Assembly (NCBI GenBank): GCA_009782865.1
Contig: WRIF01000052.1
Location: 1-8,245, forward strand
Direction of reading: 5' to 3'
DNA length: 8,245 bases
Source of the DNA: Promicromonosporaceae bacterium
GTDB lineage: Bacteria > Actinomycetota > Actinomycetes > Actinomycetales > Cellulomonadaceae
Under the pieces are notes generated by a model, which saw nothing but the letters and a program-made list of their open reading frames with translations, searched no databases and had not been told where the DNA came from. Below, piece by piece: positions 6,610 to 8,245 of the stretch. The position numbers were made by a program, and so were the translations under genes. Numbering within the stretch: position 1 is the first letter of the stretch; the number at the start of each line of letters is the position of its first letter.

Positions 6610-6665
6610 CTTACTCTTTGGGAGTTCAAGTCTGCTGCTGTCAAGCAACCAAATCGAGGCGGGGT

Positions 6666-7649
6666 TCAGGTGCGCGGCTTCCAGAGGTCGAGGTCGTCCC
6701 ACGCCTCTGGGAAGCCCATCGTGTTCTCAGGAGTCATGCCGTTGACGACGCTAAACTTCCTCATCACGGTGCGGAACTGTCCCGGCCAGCGTGAGTCGGG
6801 CGCGATCTGTAACAGGAAGAAGGCGCAAAGTGCAGCTAGGTAGTATACCCGAGTGTTGTCGCCGCCGGACAAGTGCGTGAGCAGGGCCGGTGAGAAAGGC
6901 TCAGATAGTCGCTTCGGCGGGTAAATCGTGGCTCGGTTCCAGATGCGCGCATTGTGGGCGCAGTCATTGCGCAGCGCGTTGAGCGACCTCAGCCAGCCAT
7001 GCACGATGTCACGTTGTGGAACGCCGAGGTGGCGGGCGATCCGGGTGGCCTCTCGGTCTTTTAGTAGGCTGTAGAGGCGGGTTACTGACCCGAAGGTAAG
7101 AAACTCGGTGGCCACCCCGATCGGGATGCGCGCTCCGTAGTTGAGGACAAAATGTTTGACGAAATCCTCGTTCTTCGCCTCGGCTTGGAGCCGTTGGTAG
7201 CGCCGCAGCCATGAGGCGTGGGCGTCCAGTCCCAGGTCGGCATCGGCGCTCCCCGGCCTTGGGCGCTCAGAACAGCGTTTCTCGTCTAGGTATTGACGGT
7301 CGAGGTGGCCGAAGGCCGAGAGTTTACCGAGCTCGTAAGCAATCTGCACACGCAGACCTACCTCAAGTTGTTGTAGGCCATCGAGGAGGACAGAGCGTAG
7401 TCGGTCGTCAAAGTCACACAGGGTGACGGCGTCCTCGAAGGTGGCGCCGTCGACGAAGCCATCGGACCGCCTCGACCCCTCACCGTGATTCTGGGCACGT
7501 AGCGGGTAGGTGTACGCCGACAGCCTGTAGTAGCCGATGCGCTTGAGCGCGCGAACGGCCACGCCTTCGTCTGCTATGGCCAGTCCGCGGGACCGGAGAA
7601 GGTCAACCTGCTCCGCGTAGTTCAGGTGCCGCTTCTCGTACTCCGGCAT
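6666..7649 (-). CDS. Abi family (Abi_2, AbiD/AbiF-like) HEPN protein
   Basis: The 327-residue protein resembles the Abi_2 group of phage abortive-infection proteins. Diagnostic stretches are RIGYYRLSAYTYPLR near residues 37-51, QQLEVGLRVQIAYELG at 93-108, EFLTFGSVTRLYSLL at 182-196, and LRNDCAHNARIWNR at 226-239. The last contains Arg227-x4-His232, the HEPN ribonuclease active-site pattern, so RNA cleavage on phage infection is likely from family knowledge but untested here. ATG at 7647-7649 is well supported: AAGGAG (minus strand, 7663-7658) lies eight bases upstream. It converges on the hipBA unit and lies outside the repeat-bounded segment. Its base composition is lower in GC than the two-component genes, suggesting transfer. 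The frame is intact. No partner gene is adjacent; any antitoxin would have to be RNA or lie beyond the window. Confidence 0.85.
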   Translation of the reverse strand: MPEYEKRHLNYAEQVDLLRSRGLAIADEGVAVRALKRIGYYRLSAYTYPLRAQNHGEGSRRSDGFVDGATFEDAVTLCDFDDRLRSVLLDGLQQLEVGLRVQIAYELGKLSAFGHLDRQYLDEKRCSERPRPGSADADLGLDAHASWLRRYQRLQAEAKNEDFVKHFVLNYGARIPIGVATEFLTFGSVTRLYSLLKDREATRIARHLGVPQRDIVHGWLRSLNALRNDCAHNARIWNRATIYPPKRLSEPFSPALLTHLSGGDNTRVYYLAALCAFFLLQIAPDSRWPGQFRTVMRKFSVVNGMTPENTMGFPEAWDDLDLWKPRT

Positions 7650-7657
7650 AGCAGGGA

Positions 7658-7663
7658 CTCCTT
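7658..7663 (-). promoter_or_regulatory. Ribosome-binding site of the Abi gene
   Basis: CTCCTT on the plus strand is AAGGAG on the minus strand, eight bases before ATG 7649. It is the clearest Shine-Dalgarno sequence in the window and fixes the Abi start. Confidence 0.85.
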
Positions 7664-7673
7664 GGATACGACA

Positions 7674-7729
7674 ACCGACCCATCACAATCGGTGAAGCGG
7701 ATGCCTCGATGACTGCCAGAGGGGTCGGT
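7674..7729 (-). ncRNA. Candidate leader hairpin upstream of the Abi gene
   Basis: ACCGACCC (7674-7681) and GGGTCGGT (7722-7729) form a perfect 8-bp inverted repeat with a 40-base loop. On the minus strand it ends ten bases before the Abi ribosome-binding site, so it would sit in the mRNA leader if transcription starts near 7735. It could be a regulatory leader or a separate small RNA. I call it from base-pairing alone and have no expression evidence. Confidence 0.3.
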
Positions 7730-7741
7730 GTTTATGAATCA

Positions 7742-7771
7742 ACCGTAGACCATCAGGTCACGGTTTGCCAA
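7742..7771 (-). promoter_or_regulatory. Possible promoter of the Abi gene
   Basis: On the minus strand TTGGCA (7771-7766) and TACGGT (7747-7742) are 18 bases apart. The -10 hexamer is identical to that proposed for hipB. Transcription would start near 7735, leaving a leader of about 85 bases that includes the 7674-7729 hairpin. This is inferred from hexamer similarity only. Confidence 0.3.
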
Positions 7772-8037
7772 CCCCGGCTTGCCGACCCGGCGCACCACGG
7801 GACAGGGGCAGGCGAGAGCAAGCGGGGGGGGGTCATTCGTCAAAAAGGTCGGTGAACGATACGCGCAGGCCGTCATCTTCGGCCAGGGTGACGGCCCAGC
7901 CCGCGGGCCGACACAGGGGGTTACCTGGCGGGCCGAGCCGCGAGGCCTGGCCCGCGCCCCGCCACGGAAGGCACCCGGCAGGCTGAGCAGTGAAAACCGG
8001 CCCGCCCCCAAACCCTCCCCCGAACCCGCCTCCGGGC

Positions 8038-8103
8038 CGTCTCCTAGGTGACCCCCGACCGTCTCCCAGGTAACCCCTAAGCGCCTCCCAGTTACCCCCA
8101 GTG
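8038..8103. repeat. Three tandem 22-bp direct repeats
   Basis: Units at 8038-8059, 8060-8081 and 8082-8103 share the core CGTCTCCCAGGTAACCCC with a few substitutions (about 17/22 between units 1 and 2, 16/22 between 2 and 3). There is no spacer between them. The 12-base core CCAGGTAACCCC at 8066-8077 occurs again inverted as GGGGTTACCTGG at 7917-7928. The 22-bp period is about two helical turns, as in iterons or operator arrays. The length is not a multiple of three, which argues against a coding repeat. Confidence 0.7.
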
Positions 8104-8162
8104 CCCTCCGGCGGAGGGAGCCGCCGCGGAAAGTGTCGCCGTCTGCGCGCTGGCGGGCACGC

Positions 8163-8180
8163 CTCTACCAATCGGTAGAG
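8163..8180. promoter_or_regulatory. 18-bp palindrome, candidate repressor operator
   Basis: CTCTACC at 8163-8169 and GGTAGAG at 8174-8180 form a perfect inverted repeat around a 4-base centre. The size and the central ACC-N4-GGT symmetry resemble TetR-family operators. No such regulator gene is in the window, so the cognate protein is unknown. Confidence 0.4.
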
Positions 8181-8245
8181 ACCAGGAGCGTTTCTGCTGG
8201 TCAGGGGGGCGCCGCGGGCGATGATGCCTGATTTGTCGGGGGGGG

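Larger units (their letters stand above)
6364..6665. other. Gap between hipA and the Abi gene: hairpins and duplicated gene fragment
   Basis: About 300 bases contain no intact gene. In order they hold a 6-bp stem (AGCCCT 6380-6385, AGGGCT 6393-6398) that could end the hipBA message, a small CCCAA-AG-TTGGG repeat at 6411-6422, the duplicated response-regulator tail (6461-6555), and a GC-rich palindromic hairpin at 6593-6609 just beyond the 3' end of the convergent Abi gene. Confidence 0.6.
7664..8245. other. Repeat-rich region upstream of the Abi gene without a supportable gene
   Basis: No reading frame here looks like a protein over its full length. The stretch is packed with symmetric elements: the leader hairpin, an 8-bp inverted repeat at 7868-7875/7889-7896, the palindrome GCCCGCGGGC at 7899-7908, three 22-bp direct repeats, a CCCTCC-GGC-GGAGGG stem at 8104-8118, and the palindrome at 8163-8180. 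The end of one minus-strand frame (7833 to about 7900, ending LRVSFTDLFDE) has coding-like composition and could be the tail of a decayed gene. Confidence 0.5.

Noticed and set aside
8038..8103. CRISPR array
   Set aside because: The 22-bp repeats abut with no spacers, there are only three, and no cas genes are present.
7739..8171. Several overlapping 70-112 codon frames on both strands
   Set aside because: They overlap one another, are Gly/Pro/Arg-rich, cross the tandem repeats or the G9 tract, and lack ribosome-binding sites. Only the short tail at 7833-7900 was kept as a low-interest note.

Overview
The window reads as a high-GC Gram-positive actinobacterium. Wobble positions in the first genes are mostly G or C, the two-component proteins are of the NarL/DesK actinobacterial kind, and the secreted glycosidase ends in RRGN/FTFGR repeats that I associate, from memory only, with Actinomycetaceae-like and related cell-surface proteins. 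No 16S or other phylogenetic marker is present, so the genus cannot be stated.

Layout. (1) Positions 1-2465 (+) hold the 3' part of a large modular endo-1,4-beta-xylanase: the end of a GH10 catalytic domain, two CBM9/DOMON-like segments and five exact 45-residue repeats. (2) Positions 2466-2710 are intergenic, with a strong terminator hairpin and then a promoter region containing a 7-bp inverted repeat. (3) Positions 2711-4551 (+) encode a translationally coupled two-component system: a six-helix membrane histidine kinase (HisKA_3 type) and a NarL/LuxR-type response regulator. (4) Positions 4736-6363 (+) are a hipB-hipA toxin-antitoxin operon. The antitoxin gene is intact and probably leaderless under an autoregulated promoter. 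The hipA reading frame is full length (440 codons) but is interrupted by one in-frame TAA at codon 139. (5) Positions 6461-6555 are a second, slightly deleted copy of the last 100 bases of the response-regulator gene, so the hipBA segment lies between two direct repeats. (6) Positions 6666-7649 (-) encode an Abi_2/AbiF-family HEPN protein with an R-x4-H motif and a strong ribosome-binding site. (7) Positions 7650-8245 hold no gene I can support. They contain a leader hairpin, three 22-bp tandem repeats with a distant inverted copy of their core, and an 18-bp palindrome.

How it fits together. The xylanase and the two-component system look like resident genes. The hipBA and Abi modules look like accessory defence/addiction cargo: their GC is visibly lower (hand counts of single 60-base rows: 47/60 at 3301-3360, 31/60 at 5161-5220, 30/60 at 7321-7380), and the hipBA unit is bracketed by the duplicated end of the response-regulator gene. 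No integrase, transposase or terminal inverted repeats are visible, so the mechanism of insertion is unknown. The two points most worth pursuing are the repeat-bracketed hipBA unit with its single nonsense codon, and the structured, repeat-bearing region upstream of the Abi gene, which may hold an RNA partner, an iteron array or operators.
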